Shown here piece by piece: positions 1-4,638 of a DNA stretch of 5,541 nucleotides (within the stretch, counting starts at the first letter, position 1; every line of letters starts with the position of its first letter). This DNA comes from Thermoplasmata archaeon (GTDB taxonomy: Archaea; Thermoplasmatota; Thermoplasmata; SG8-5). The translations under genes and the position numbers were made by a program. The stretch spans positions 1 through 5,541 of the forward strand of contig JAGLQM010000056.1 in the NCBI GenBank assembly GCA_023136815.1, read 5' to 3'. The notes under the pieces are model-generated. The model saw only the letters and a list, made by a program, of their open reading frames with translations, was not told the origin of the DNA and did no database searches.

Positions 1-218
1 CGCTTGTCTATCATTGGTATCTTGCACTTGTGTGATACTGGATGCACAAAGCTCTTTTTCGAGCCGTCGAAAATACTTACTCCCTCGACCCTGGATTTAG
101 CTTCACCGTGCTTGCCTGGCTTGGACACATTAATCTTGTTAATTTTGCAAGGCTCGTCGTCAATCAGCACATAGCGGCCTTCTCTGAGGCTCCTGACCTC
201 TGCTTGTTCCCATGCCAT
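1..218 (-). CDS. eif5a: Translation initiation factor aIF5A, partial (N-terminal 72 residues)
   Basis: This is the archaeal homologue of eIF5A/EF-P, which binds the ribosome and relieves stalling at difficult peptide bonds. Reading from 218 towards base 1 gives [20 protein letters not shown], then a segment matching the N-terminal SH3-like domain. The modification loop is [10 protein letters not shown] at residues 32-41, so K36 is the lysine expected to become hypusine or deoxyhypusine. The family loop is usually SKTGKHGHAK, so the second His is Glu here. The conserved IFDG lies at 49-52. The frame is open to the window edge, so the C-terminal OB-fold domain is missing. The start at 218 is the first ATG in frame after an in-frame TAA, and a TATA-like element (245-255) sits about 30 bases upstream, suggesting a short or absent leader. 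The gene diverges from the lipid operon. Confidence 0.93.
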   Translation of the reverse strand, partial: MAWEQAEVRSLREGRYVLIDDEPCKINKINVSKPGKHGEAKSRVEGVSIFDGSKKSFVHPVSHKCKIPMIDK

Positions 219-244
219 AATAATCGAACATGGTATTTCTCCAT

Positions 245-255
245 AATATTAAAAA
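245..255 (-). promoter_or_regulatory. TATA-like element of aIF5A
   Basis: On the minus strand this reads TTTTTAATATT, about 30 bases before the aIF5A ATG at 218, the spacing expected for an archaeal TATA box serving a near-leaderless mRNA. The call rests on composition and spacing only. Confidence 0.5.
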
Positions 256-285
256 GGTTGCGAGAACGTGTTTCATTGCCCAACA

Positions 286-303
286 CGAAAACCTTTATGT
301 ATA
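286..303 (+). promoter_or_regulatory. BRE/TATA promoter of the lipid operon
   Basis: The sequence GAAAACCTTTATGTATA is a purine-rich BRE-like stretch followed by a TATA-like box. The box is centred about 24 bases before the ATG at 322, which predicts transcription starting at or just before that ATG. It lies inside the longer open frame that begins at 268, which argues against translation starting there. Confidence 0.6.
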
Positions 304-321
304 CCATTCAATCCCGAATTG

Positions 322-1152
322 ATGCGTGGGTATGTCGAACTCCTGAGAATCAAGAACTGTTTCATGGCAGTTCTGTCAATCATAATCGTGGCACTGGTTG
401 TTGCAAAACTGGACATAGCCAGCATGCCGTTTATTGAGATTCTGGCCGCGGCAATTGTGGTGTTCATGTTCATTGGAGCCGGAAACACTCTCAATGATTA
501 TCTTGACCGGGACATTGACAAGAAAAATCATCCAAATCGCCCAATTCCCAGAGGGAAAGTCAGCCCCAAGGCAGCATTATGGTACTCAATTATTCTATTC
601 ATCATATCTATCATAGGTGGGCTGTGGCTCAGCCTGGAATGCATGTTTATTATTCTTATCAATCTGGGAATCATGCTTGCTTATGAGTTCAGGGCAAAAT
701 CCATGGGCTTTATTGGAAATCTTTCCATTGGCTGGCTAACTGCATCAATATTCCTTTTTGCAGGATTCGCAATTATAAATATCTACCCGGATATCATGGA
801 GCCAGTTATCTTCATGTTCCTGCTTTCTTTCCTTGCCACAATCGGAAGAGAAATAGCCAAAGACATTCAGGATATCAAGGGCGATGAAGGTCGAAATACC
901 CTTCCAATGCGTATCGGAATAGATAAAGCCAGATTTGTTGCTGCAATGGCATTCATATTCGCCATTGGGCTGAGTCCATTCCCATATTATTATGGTACTT
1001 TTGGGTTCTGGTACTTGATAACAGTGATGTTTGCGGATGCGATATTTATTTATGCGGCATATGTAGTGGCCCAAAAACCTGAGAAAAGCCAGGAAAGTGC
1101 CAAGCTGGCCATGATGCTTTCCCTTATAGCGTTTCTTGCGGGAGTGATATGA
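322..1152 (+). CDS. ubiA: UbiA-family prenyltransferase, likely DGGGP synthase
   Basis: This integral membrane enzyme probably adds the second geranylgeranyl chain to geranylgeranylglyceryl phosphate, giving digeranylgeranylglyceryl phosphate, the archaeal lipid core. The 276-residue product is highly hydrophobic with several membrane segments. It carries both Asp-rich Mg2+/diphosphate motifs of the UbiA family: NDYLDRDID at 58-66, followed by NRPIPRG at 72-78, and REIAKDIQDIKGDEG at 176-190. The N-terminus MRGYVELLRIKNCFMA resembles archaeal DGGGP synthases. The frame is open from an ATG at 268, but the 18 extra residues are not family-like and cover the promoter, so 322 is preferred. The stop overlaps the GGGP synthase start (ATGA), and that neighbour makes the substrate, which supports this role over quinone or heme UbiA enzymes. 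Confidence 0.92.
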   Translation: MRGYVELLRIKNCFMAVLSIIIVALVVAKLDIASMPFIEILAAAIVVFMFIGAGNTLNDYLDRDIDKKNHPNRPIPRGKVSPKAALWYSIILFIISIIGGLWLSLECMFIILINLGIMLAYEFRAKSMGFIGNLSIGWLTASIFLFAGFAIINIYPDIMEPVIFMFLLSFLATIGREIAKDIQDIKGDEGRNTLPMRIGIDKARFVAAMAFIFAIGLSPFPYYYGTFGFWYLITVMFADAIFIYAAYVVAQKPEKSQESAKLAMMLSLIAFLAGVI

Positions 1153-1889
1153 TGGAAACCATGAGATATATCTACAAAAAACTGGAAACCCAGAAGCTGC
1201 ATATGACCCTTCTTGACCCTGACGAGCAATCGCCAGAACAGGCAGCCAGCATTTCCAGGCAAGCTGTAGAGGCAGGTTCTGATGCAATAATGTTAGGCGG
1301 CTCAACAGGCCTCACGCAAGAACTTGTTGATGCCACGGTAAAGGCAATCAAGGGTGCAGTTGATGTGCCAATTATACTTTTTCCTACCATAGCTAGCGCA
1401 GTTTCACTTCATGCAGATGCAATTTATTTCATGAGTCTTCTGAACTCTAAAAATCCAAGATTCTTGTTGGGGGAGCAGATGAAGGCTGCTGCACTTATCA
1501 AGAAAAGTGGTCTTGAACCAATATCCATGGGCTACATAATCGTGGAGCCAGGCATGGAAGCTGGAATGGTCGGAGAGGCCGAATGTATTGCCCGGGACGA
1601 CGTTAAATCCGCAATTGGTTATTCGGTTGCAGGCGAACTTCTGGGAATGAAGCTTATCTATCTCGAAGCAGGCAGCGGAGCACCGGAGCCAGTGCCTCAA
1701 AATATCATTTCGGGAGTTAAAGAATCAATCGACATTCCACTTATTGTCGGCGGTGGAATTAGGCGGGCAGAACACGCAGAAGCAGCAGTTCAGGCAGGCG
1801 CAGACATAATTGTCACTGGCACAGTTGTTGAGGAAGAAGGCATCAGCCAGGCATTTATAGAAATAGTCAAGGCAATCAAATCATTTTGA
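1149..1889 (+). CDS. Geranylgeranylglyceryl phosphate synthase (GGGPS)
   Basis: This enzyme joins sn-glycerol-1-phosphate to geranylgeranyl diphosphate, the first committed step of archaeal ether-lipid synthesis. The 246-residue TIM barrel shows the family landmarks in order: LLDPD (21-25), LGGST (49-53), a long conserved FPT...ADAIYFMSLLNSKNP block from about 78, YLEAGSGAPEPV (171-182), VGGGIRR (200-206) and VTGTVVEEE (222-230). The phosphate-binding glycines of a TIM-barrel phosphate site are in the last two blocks. The LLDPD and FMSLLNS wording fits the longer group II enzymes of many Euryarchaeota and Thermoplasmata. The start overlaps the upstream stop by four bases, implying translational coupling. 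A second ATG directly follows the first, so the start could be one codon later. The 3' end overlaps convergent pdxT by 14 bases. Confidence 0.95.
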   Translation: MMETMRYIYKKLETQKLHMTLLDPDEQSPEQAASISRQAVEAGSDAIMLGGSTGLTQELVDATVKAIKGAVDVPIILFPTIASAVSLHADAIYFMSLLNSKNPRFLLGEQMKAAALIKKSGLEPISMGYIIVEPGMEAGMVGEAECIARDDVKSAIGYSVAGELLGMKLIYLEAGSGAPEPVPQNIISGVKESIDIPLIVGGGIRRAEHAEAAVQAGADIIVTGTVVEEEGISQAFIEIVKAIKSF

Positions 1890-2496
1890 GAAAACGCTTC
1901 TCAAAAATCATTTTTTTGAGAAAATACTGATGAACCCGGCTGTCAAGGATAAGTTCCGGGTGGAATGTTAAAGCTAAAATATTATTCTGGCGTACCATCA
2001 CTGGCTCATTATTTACAGAGGCTAGAACTTCCACATTCTCTCCGACTTCAACTATTGACGGGGCCCTGATGAATATTCCCTTGAAAGAATGTCCAAAGCC
2101 AGGTATTTTTAAAGGTCGCTCGAATGACTCTTTCTGACGACCATATGCATTCCGATTAACTGTAATATCCATTAGTGCCAGCGGTTCAACATCTCTGGGC
2201 CCAATCTGGTCAACAAGCTTGCTGGCAAGAAGAATGCACCCGGCACAGGTTCCCATGATTGGCTTTCCGGCATTGGCCATTTCTTTTATTGGCTGGAAAA
2301 GTCCGAACCGTTTGAGCTGTTTGGCCAGGGTGGTGCTTTCACCTCCTGGAATTAGTAATGCAGATACCTGGCTTAGCTGGTTAATTCTCCGAACTTCAAC
2401 AATATCAGCGTCCAGCCCAAGCTCTTTGATTGCCGATTTCAATGTAACTACATGCTCGCTGACATCTCCCTGGAGAGCCAGAATTCCAATTTCCAT
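1876..2496 (-). CDS. pdxT: Pyridoxal 5'-phosphate synthase glutaminase subunit PdxT
   Basis: PdxT hydrolyses glutamine and passes ammonia to PdxS for vitamin B6 (PLP) synthesis. It is a class I (triad) glutamine amidotransferase of 206 residues. The N-terminus MEIGILALQGDVSEH is typical. PGGEST lies at 50-55, the nucleophile Cys84 is in GTCAGCILL (82-90), and the His179/Glu181 pair of the triad is in FHPEL. DSRVHQYFL follows, where family members normally end. Here an extra FEKRFLKMI tail repeats the preceding FLKKMI and is encoded by a partly duplicated DNA stretch. The start at 2496 gives the expected N-terminus, although no clear Shine-Dalgarno site precedes it. The gene follows the TPR-like gene by 36 bases and is probably co-transcribed. 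The partner pdxS is not in this window. Confidence 0.95.
   Translation of the reverse strand: MEIGILALQGDVSEHVVTLKSAIKELGLDADIVEVRRINQLSQVSALLIPGGESTTLAKQLKRFGLFQPIKEMANAGKPIMGTCAGCILLASKLVDQIGPRDVEPLALMDITVNRNAYGRQKESFERPLKIPGFGHSFKGIFIRAPSIVEVGENVEVLASVNNEPVMVRQNNILALTFHPELILDSRVHQYFLKKMIFEKRFLKMI
1884..1922. terminator. Overlapping alternative hairpins with T-run between GGGPS and pdxT
   Basis: Three arms alternate here. TTTTGAGAA (1884-1892) pairs perfectly with TTCTCAAAA (1898-1906) across a 5-base loop. TTCTCAAAAA (1898-1907) pairs perfectly with TTTTTGAGAA (1913-1922), also across 5 bases. The two stems share the middle arm and so exclude each other. A run of seven T (1911-1917) follows the first stem on the plus strand, so it could end the lipid operon transcript. 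The first stem contains the GGGPS stop codon, and both lie within the pdxT 3' coding end. Confidence 0.5.
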
Positions 2497-2532
2497 TGGG
2501 CTTGCAATAAAAATGATGGATAAAAAACTTGC

Positions 2533-2847
2533 TTAGGAAGAGAAATCAATTTCCTCTAAGCCGCGAAGTGCCACATGGTCATCTGGATCAAAGCCCAGAA
2601 CTTCCACATAATAACTGCGGGCTTCCTGCATTAGATCTGAATTTTGAACCTTCCAGCCTACTCGGTAAAGGGATTCGGCTTTAAAATTCAGAATAACATT
2701 TCTTATCTTGGGCTCAGGACCATGTTCCAGAGCTAGATTGCAGAGCTGGACAGCCCTTCCATACTTCTTGGTGTCCCTCATGTCACCTATTCTCTTAATG
2801 TACATGGCAATCTCTGGCGCAAGGCCCTCATAATCTTCAGCTGACAT
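2533..2847 (-). CDS. Small TPR-like helical protein, unknown function
   Basis: This 104-residue protein is predicted soluble, with no signal peptide or membrane segment. The sequence looks like paired amphipathic helices. One pair spans about residues 25-62 (KYGRAVQLCNLALEHG, then ILNFKAESLYRVG), and another about 70-100 has a TPR-like pattern, ARSYYVEVLGFDPDDHVAL followed by GLEEI. The DPDDHVAL turn is characteristic of TPR repeat junctions, so a protein-binding scaffold is a reasonable inference, but no partner or pathway can be named. The start ATG at 2847 is supported by a Shine-Dalgarno GGGAGG (2851-2856) and a TATA-like box just upstream. It precedes pdxT by 36 bases on the same strand and probably heads a two-gene operon. 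Whether it has anything to do with PLP synthesis is unknown. Confidence 0.8.
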   Translation of the reverse strand: MSAEDYEGLAPEIAMYIKRIGDMRDTKKYGRAVQLCNLALEHGPEPKIRNVILNFKAESLYRVGWKVQNSDLMQEARSYYVEVLGFDPDDHVALRGLEEIDFSS

Positions 2848-2850
2848 ATG

Positions 2851-2888
2851 CCTCCCTCTATGCCTTTAATGGGGATATGGATAATAAG
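2851..2888 (-). promoter_or_regulatory. Promoter and ribosome binding site of the TPR-pdxT operon
   Basis: On the minus strand a TATA-like CTTATTAT (2888-2881) lies about 37 bases before the ATG, followed by GGGAGG (2856-2851) three bases before it. Unlike the other genes here, this one appears to have a short leader with a clear Shine-Dalgarno site. The TATA-like element abuts a hairpin arm at 2887-2894. Confidence 0.5.
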
Positions 2889-2927
2889 CTTTTTGATTTC
2901 TCAAAAAAATCTAGTTCAGAAAAAGCT
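2887..2927. repeat. Composite inverted repeat at the edge of the repeat array
   Basis: AGCTTTTT (2887-2894) is perfectly complementary to AAAAAGCT (2920-2927). Inside it GATTT (2895-2899) pairs with AAATC (2907-2911), leaving an 8-base bulge on one side. The right arm is shared with the first hairpin of tandem unit 1, so the two structures compete. It marks the boundary between the TPR promoter and the tandem array. Confidence 0.5.
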
Positions 2928-3119
2928 TCGCATTTTCTGGGTACGGAGGAATACTAACGTATTTCTCCTACCGCATATTTTTCCTGTTAATAAAATACTT
3001 TGAAAAGAAAACTTGAATCAGAAAAAGCTTTGCATTTTCTGGGTACGGATGAATGCTACTGCATTTCTCCTACCACCTATTTTTCCTGTTAATAAAATAC
3101 TTTGAAAAGAAAACTTGAA
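2916..3119. repeat. Two 102-bp direct tandem repeats (units 1 and 2)
   Basis: Unit 1 is 2916-3017 and unit 2 is 3018-3119. Both are exactly 102 bases and differ by hand alignment at 8 positions (about 92% identity). Each holds a hairpin with arms CAGAAAA and TTTTCTG, a second hairpin, then an AT-rich tail with ATTTTTCCTGTTAATAAAA. In the second hairpin, unit 1 has stem ends AATAC/GTATT and unit 2 has AATGC/GCATT, a compensatory A-T to G-C change. GGTA/TACC extends this stem in both units. The differences otherwise fall mostly in loops. No credible ORF runs through the array. Orientation is undefined; the flanking genes read on the minus strand. Confidence 0.88.
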
Positions 3120-3330
3120 TCAGAAAAAGCTTCGCATTTTCTGGGTACGGATGAAAACCTGCGGTTCTCATCCTCCCACACTTTTACTATGCAATTAATT
3201 AATGAAAAAGTAAAAGTGCTGAAAAACAGATTCACTTCGTTCACTAGTTTTTCGGCTGCGTGGACTGCCTTCGGCACCCCACTTGCCGCATATTTTTCCT
3301 GTTAATAAAACATTTTGAAAAGAAAAATAT
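3120..3330. repeat. Third, enlarged repeat unit ending at tRNA-Phe
   Basis: Unit 3 begins with the same hairpin as units 1 and 2 (3120-3142). Its second hairpin (3151-3175) has GGATGA pairing with TCATCC and AACC with GGTT around a TGC loop, with a single A-C mismatch. About 110 bases (3176-3285) absent from units 1 and 2 follow, and then the shared tail from 3286 (CCGCATATTTTTCC...). The extra segment holds three more stems: CACTTTTACT with AGTAAAAGTG (3179-3188/3209-3218), CTGAAAAAC with GTTTTTCGG (3219-3227/3247-3255, one G-T pair), and TGCC with GGCA around TTC (3266-3276). The tail reaches the tRNA 3' end. Confidence 0.8.
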
Positions 3331-3334
3331 GCGG
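3286..3334. repeat. 13-bp perfect inverted repeat including the tRNA-Phe 3' end
   Basis: CCGCATATTTTTC (3286-3298) is the exact reverse complement of GAAAAATATGCGG (3322-3334), separated by 23 bases. The right arm covers the last five bases of the tRNA gene (CCGCA on the minus strand) and its immediate trailer. The left arm also occurs in tandem unit 1 at 2971-2983. On the minus strand the tRNA is followed by TATTTTTCTTTTC, a T-rich stretch that could itself end transcription. Confidence 0.8.
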
Positions 3335-3402
3335 TTGGCCGGACTTGAACCAGCGACTTCAAGATCTTCAGTCTTGCACTCTCCCAACTGAGTTACAACC
3401 GC
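3330..3402 (-). tRNA. tRNA-Phe (anticodon GAA)
   Basis: The cloverleaf folds fully on the minus strand. The acceptor stem is GCGGTTG/CAACCGC with discriminator A at 3330. T8 and A9 are present. The D stem is ACTC/GAGT, with the loop containing the GG pair. The anticodon stem is CAAGA/TCTTG around loop CTGAAGA, so the anticodon is GAA (3369-3367) with G37, as in archaeal tRNA-Phe that carries wyosine-type modification. The variable loop is AAGTC, and the T arm is GCTGG/CCGGC with TTCAAGT. No intron is seen and the 3' CCA is not encoded (next bases TAT), so a CCA-adding enzyme is needed. The gene is flanked on both sides by hairpin repeats. Confidence 0.97.
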
Positions 3403-3455
3403 ATCTGCGAATATACTATTCGGGGACATTGGCAATGTAAAGTTGCATATTAACC
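3403..3455 (-). promoter_or_regulatory. tRNA-Phe promoter and leader
   Basis: On the minus strand GGTTAATATGC (3455-3445) resembles an archaeal stable-RNA TATA box, placing the start near 3425 and giving a leader of about 20 bases. The leader contains a perfect 6-bp triloop hairpin, CGAATA/TATTCG (3408-3422), five bases before the mature 5' end. A 13-base palindrome, ACATTG-G-CAATGT (3426-3438), lies between TATA box and expected start. Confidence 0.5.
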
Positions 3456-3466
3456 TTTTTGCTTGT

Positions 3467-3479
3467 TGTTCACTGAACA
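3467..3479. repeat. 13-base perfect palindrome upstream of the tRNA promoter
   Basis: TGTTCA and TGAACA are arranged around a single central C. It has the size and form of a dimeric protein binding site. Its centre is 41 bases from the centre of the promoter palindrome at 3426-3438. No regulator can be named. Confidence 0.4.
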
Positions 3480-3486
3480 TCTCATG

Positions 3487-3508
3487 CCTGAATACCGCTA
3501 CCTTCAGG
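3487..3508. repeat. Hairpin CCTGAA/TTCAGG
   Basis: A perfect 6-bp inverted repeat (3487-3492 and 3503-3508) with a 10-base loop, in the noncoding stretch upstream of tRNA-Phe. It is one of the series of stems between the tRNA promoter and the next gene, with no further identity. Confidence 0.35.
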
Positions 3509-3517
3509 TTTGCGAAC

Positions 3518-3575
3518 AAAATGCGAAGCTTTTTCTGAGTCCGCGGAATGAACAAAGTGAATTCCGTGTTGCGGA
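3518..3575. repeat. Inverted dispersed copy of the array hairpin plus bulged stem
   Basis: Bases 3518-3538 are the exact reverse complement of 21 bases at the start of units 1 and 3 (2916-2936, 3120-3140). Directly next to it a bulged stem pairs TCCGC (3540-3544) with GCGGA (3571-3575) and GGAAT (3545-3549) with ATTCC (3561-3565). Its loop region (3549-3562) is, in reverse complement, ATTCACTTTGTTCA, one base different from ATTCACTTCGTTCA in the enlarged unit (3230-3243). So two motifs of unit 3 recur inverted on the other side of the tRNA. Confidence 0.75.
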
Positions 3576-3694
3576 TGAAAGGCGTTGAATAGTTCAGTCA
3601 AAGGGCTCCTAACCCTAAGAACACGGTTCGGCATTCCTGAATATCATTGATGACTGTCTAACCAATCTATATATCTCATTCAATGCAAAAAGTG
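3576..3694. other. Noncoding stretch with long-range stem and TATA-like sequence
   Basis: I see no credible gene here. GCGTTGAAT (3582-3590) can pair with ATTCAATGC (3678-3686), with one G-T pair. Inside it GTTC (3592-3595) and GAAC bracket AGGG and CCCT around loop CTCCTAA. A TATA-like ATCTATATATCTC lies near 3665-3676 and could serve either strand. A structured RNA is possible but unproven. Confidence 0.3.
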
Positions 3695-3767
3695 AAAGGG
3701 ATGCCCTGCCCTTTATGTTAAATGAGCCGGTGGCTTATTTCATAAACAGAAGGAACTGTGTTCCTTC
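3695..3767 (-). terminator. Run of three hairpins after the UPF0282 gene
   Basis: Starting four bases past the stop of the minus-strand gene, GAAGGAAC/GTTCCTTC forms a perfect 8-bp stem with a TGT loop (3749-3767). Next is AAATGAGCC/GGCTTATTT with a GGT loop and one G-T pair (3720-3740), then AAAGGG/CCCTTT (3695-3714). The first is well placed as a 3'-end or stability element. No long T-run follows, so intrinsic termination is not certain. Confidence 0.5.
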
Positions 3768-3771
3768 ATGT

Positions 3772-4638
3772 TTAGGGTTTGGGACCCCTTCCCCAAAGCT
3801 CCTTCCGCCTGGCCTCCAGCAAATCATCTTCCTTGCCCAGATAGCCCGCGAAAGTTGTCACATTGCAGCCATGTTCTTCTCCGGATGCAAACACTGGTTC
3901 CATTTTCTCCCGCCACTTTATATCCCTGGTAAGATGATGTTCCAGCATCATGGTCTTTATGCTGGTGTCGGTGATTATCTTCTGCAGATTGGCCAGGCTG
4001 CTTTCCATGGCTTTCAGACCGTATCTGTACATCATATAGGTCATTGGGCCGTCGCAGGCAAGAATATCTGGTTCATGCTCCAGAATAAAGTCAAGCTGCG
4101 AATCAAGACTTGGCCCTTCCACATCCGAGGTATGCAGGAAAGTTGTACTACCGTCATCAATGGCCAGCTGTATCACATATCCAAGACGCGTGTTTGTTCC
4201 GTGTGGCACTGCCTTGGAGAATGTCAGGGTGGTATTGCCAAATTCGAAAGTTCTATCATCAGCAAATTCCATGCTTTCTGGCAAATCTCCCAGGGCGGTC
4301 TTGAAAATACTTGACCGACCAATCTGACTTTTGTTTATATTTTCCTTGGGATGTTTGACAAGCATTTTCTTACCCTTGAAGATGTCTGGCTGTTCCGGGT
4401 CATGATGGTCAAAATGGTAATGTGAAATGGTCATAATATCTGCCTTTCTTGCCCAGACTTTCAATTCTTTCCACAGCTCTTTCTGCCTCTCTATCTCAAT
4501 TTTATGCGGTTCAAGTCCATACCTTTTTGGGGCCAGTGCAATGCTCGGGTCAACAATAATTATGCAGTCACTGGTTTTTACGGCGACAGCCATGCTTCTG
4601 ACACCGAGTGTTTCCGAGGCCAGGGGAATAATCTTCAT
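3772..4638 (-). CDS. UPF0282-family metallo-beta-lactamase-fold hydrolase
   Basis: A predicted cytoplasmic metal-dependent hydrolase of 288 residues, of a mostly archaeal family with no assigned reaction that I know of. The start MKIIPLASETLGVRSMA and the following VDPSIALAPKRYGLEPH (about 29-45) are family signatures. The metal site motif SHYHFDHH is at 72-79 (H73, H75, D77, H78). Other conserved blocks are KHPKENIN (95-102), VPHGTNTRLGY (144-154), TSDVEGP (170-176), CDGPMTYMMYR (195-205) and LEHHLTRD (232-239), which can supply the remaining metal ligands. No signal peptide or membrane segment is seen. There is no Shine-Dalgarno site; a TATA-like CATTAAAT lies about 27 bases before the ATG, suggesting a leaderless mRNA. 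It diverges from the antiporter gene. Annotations of such proteins as RNases are not supported by motif here. Confidence 0.9.
   Translation of the reverse strand: MKIIPLASETLGVRSMAVAVKTSDCIIIVDPSIALAPKRYGLEPHKIEIERQKELWKELKVWARKADIMTISHYHFDHHDPEQPDIFKGKKMLVKHPKENINKSQIGRSSIFKTALGDLPESMEFADDRTFEFGNTTLTFSKAVPHGTNTRLGYVIQLAIDDGSTTFLHTSDVEGPSLDSQLDFILEHEPDILACDGPMTYMMYRYGLKAMESSLANLQKIITDTSIKTMMLEHHLTRDIKWREKMEPVFASGEEHGCNVTTFAGYLGKEDDLLEARRKELWGRGPKP

Noticed and set aside
268..321. Upstream ATG extending the UbiA protein by 18 residues
   Set aside because: The extension contains the TATA/BRE-like promoter and does not resemble family N-termini, whereas the start at 322 does.
42..437. Plus-strand open frame of 131 codons
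   Set aside because: It overlaps aIF5A in antisense and the start of the UbiA gene in another frame; both of those have clear family motifs.
745..1305. Minus-strand open frame of 186 codons
   Set aside because: It is antisense to UbiA and GGGPS, and its product has no family-like features.
3102..3305. Open frame of 67 codons on the plus strand across repeat unit 3
   Set aside because: It covers inverted repeats, has a low-complexity product and no ribosome binding site, and does not continue through units 1 and 2 in a repeated frame.
2916..3330. CRISPR array
   Set aside because: The 102-bp units are contiguous and alike over their whole length, with no short constant repeats separated by unique spacers and no cas genes nearby.
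3244..3555. Open frame of 103 codons on the minus strand
   Set aside because: It runs straight through the tRNA-Phe gene and several hairpins and resembles no protein family. It is open by chance.
3634..3651. C/D box sRNA (CTGA followed by TGATGA)
   Set aside because: The order and spacing do not give a full C-D'-C'-D set and no closing D box is found downstream.
3683..3721. Short ORF MQKVKGMPCPLC, recalling the start of a zinc ribbon
   Set aside because: Only 12 codons. The TATA-like sequence is too close to the ATG, and no continuation of a zinc ribbon is found in another frame.
3715..4314. Plus-strand open frame of 199 codons
   Set aside because: It is antisense to the UPF0282 gene, whose conserved metal-site motifs identify the real coding strand.
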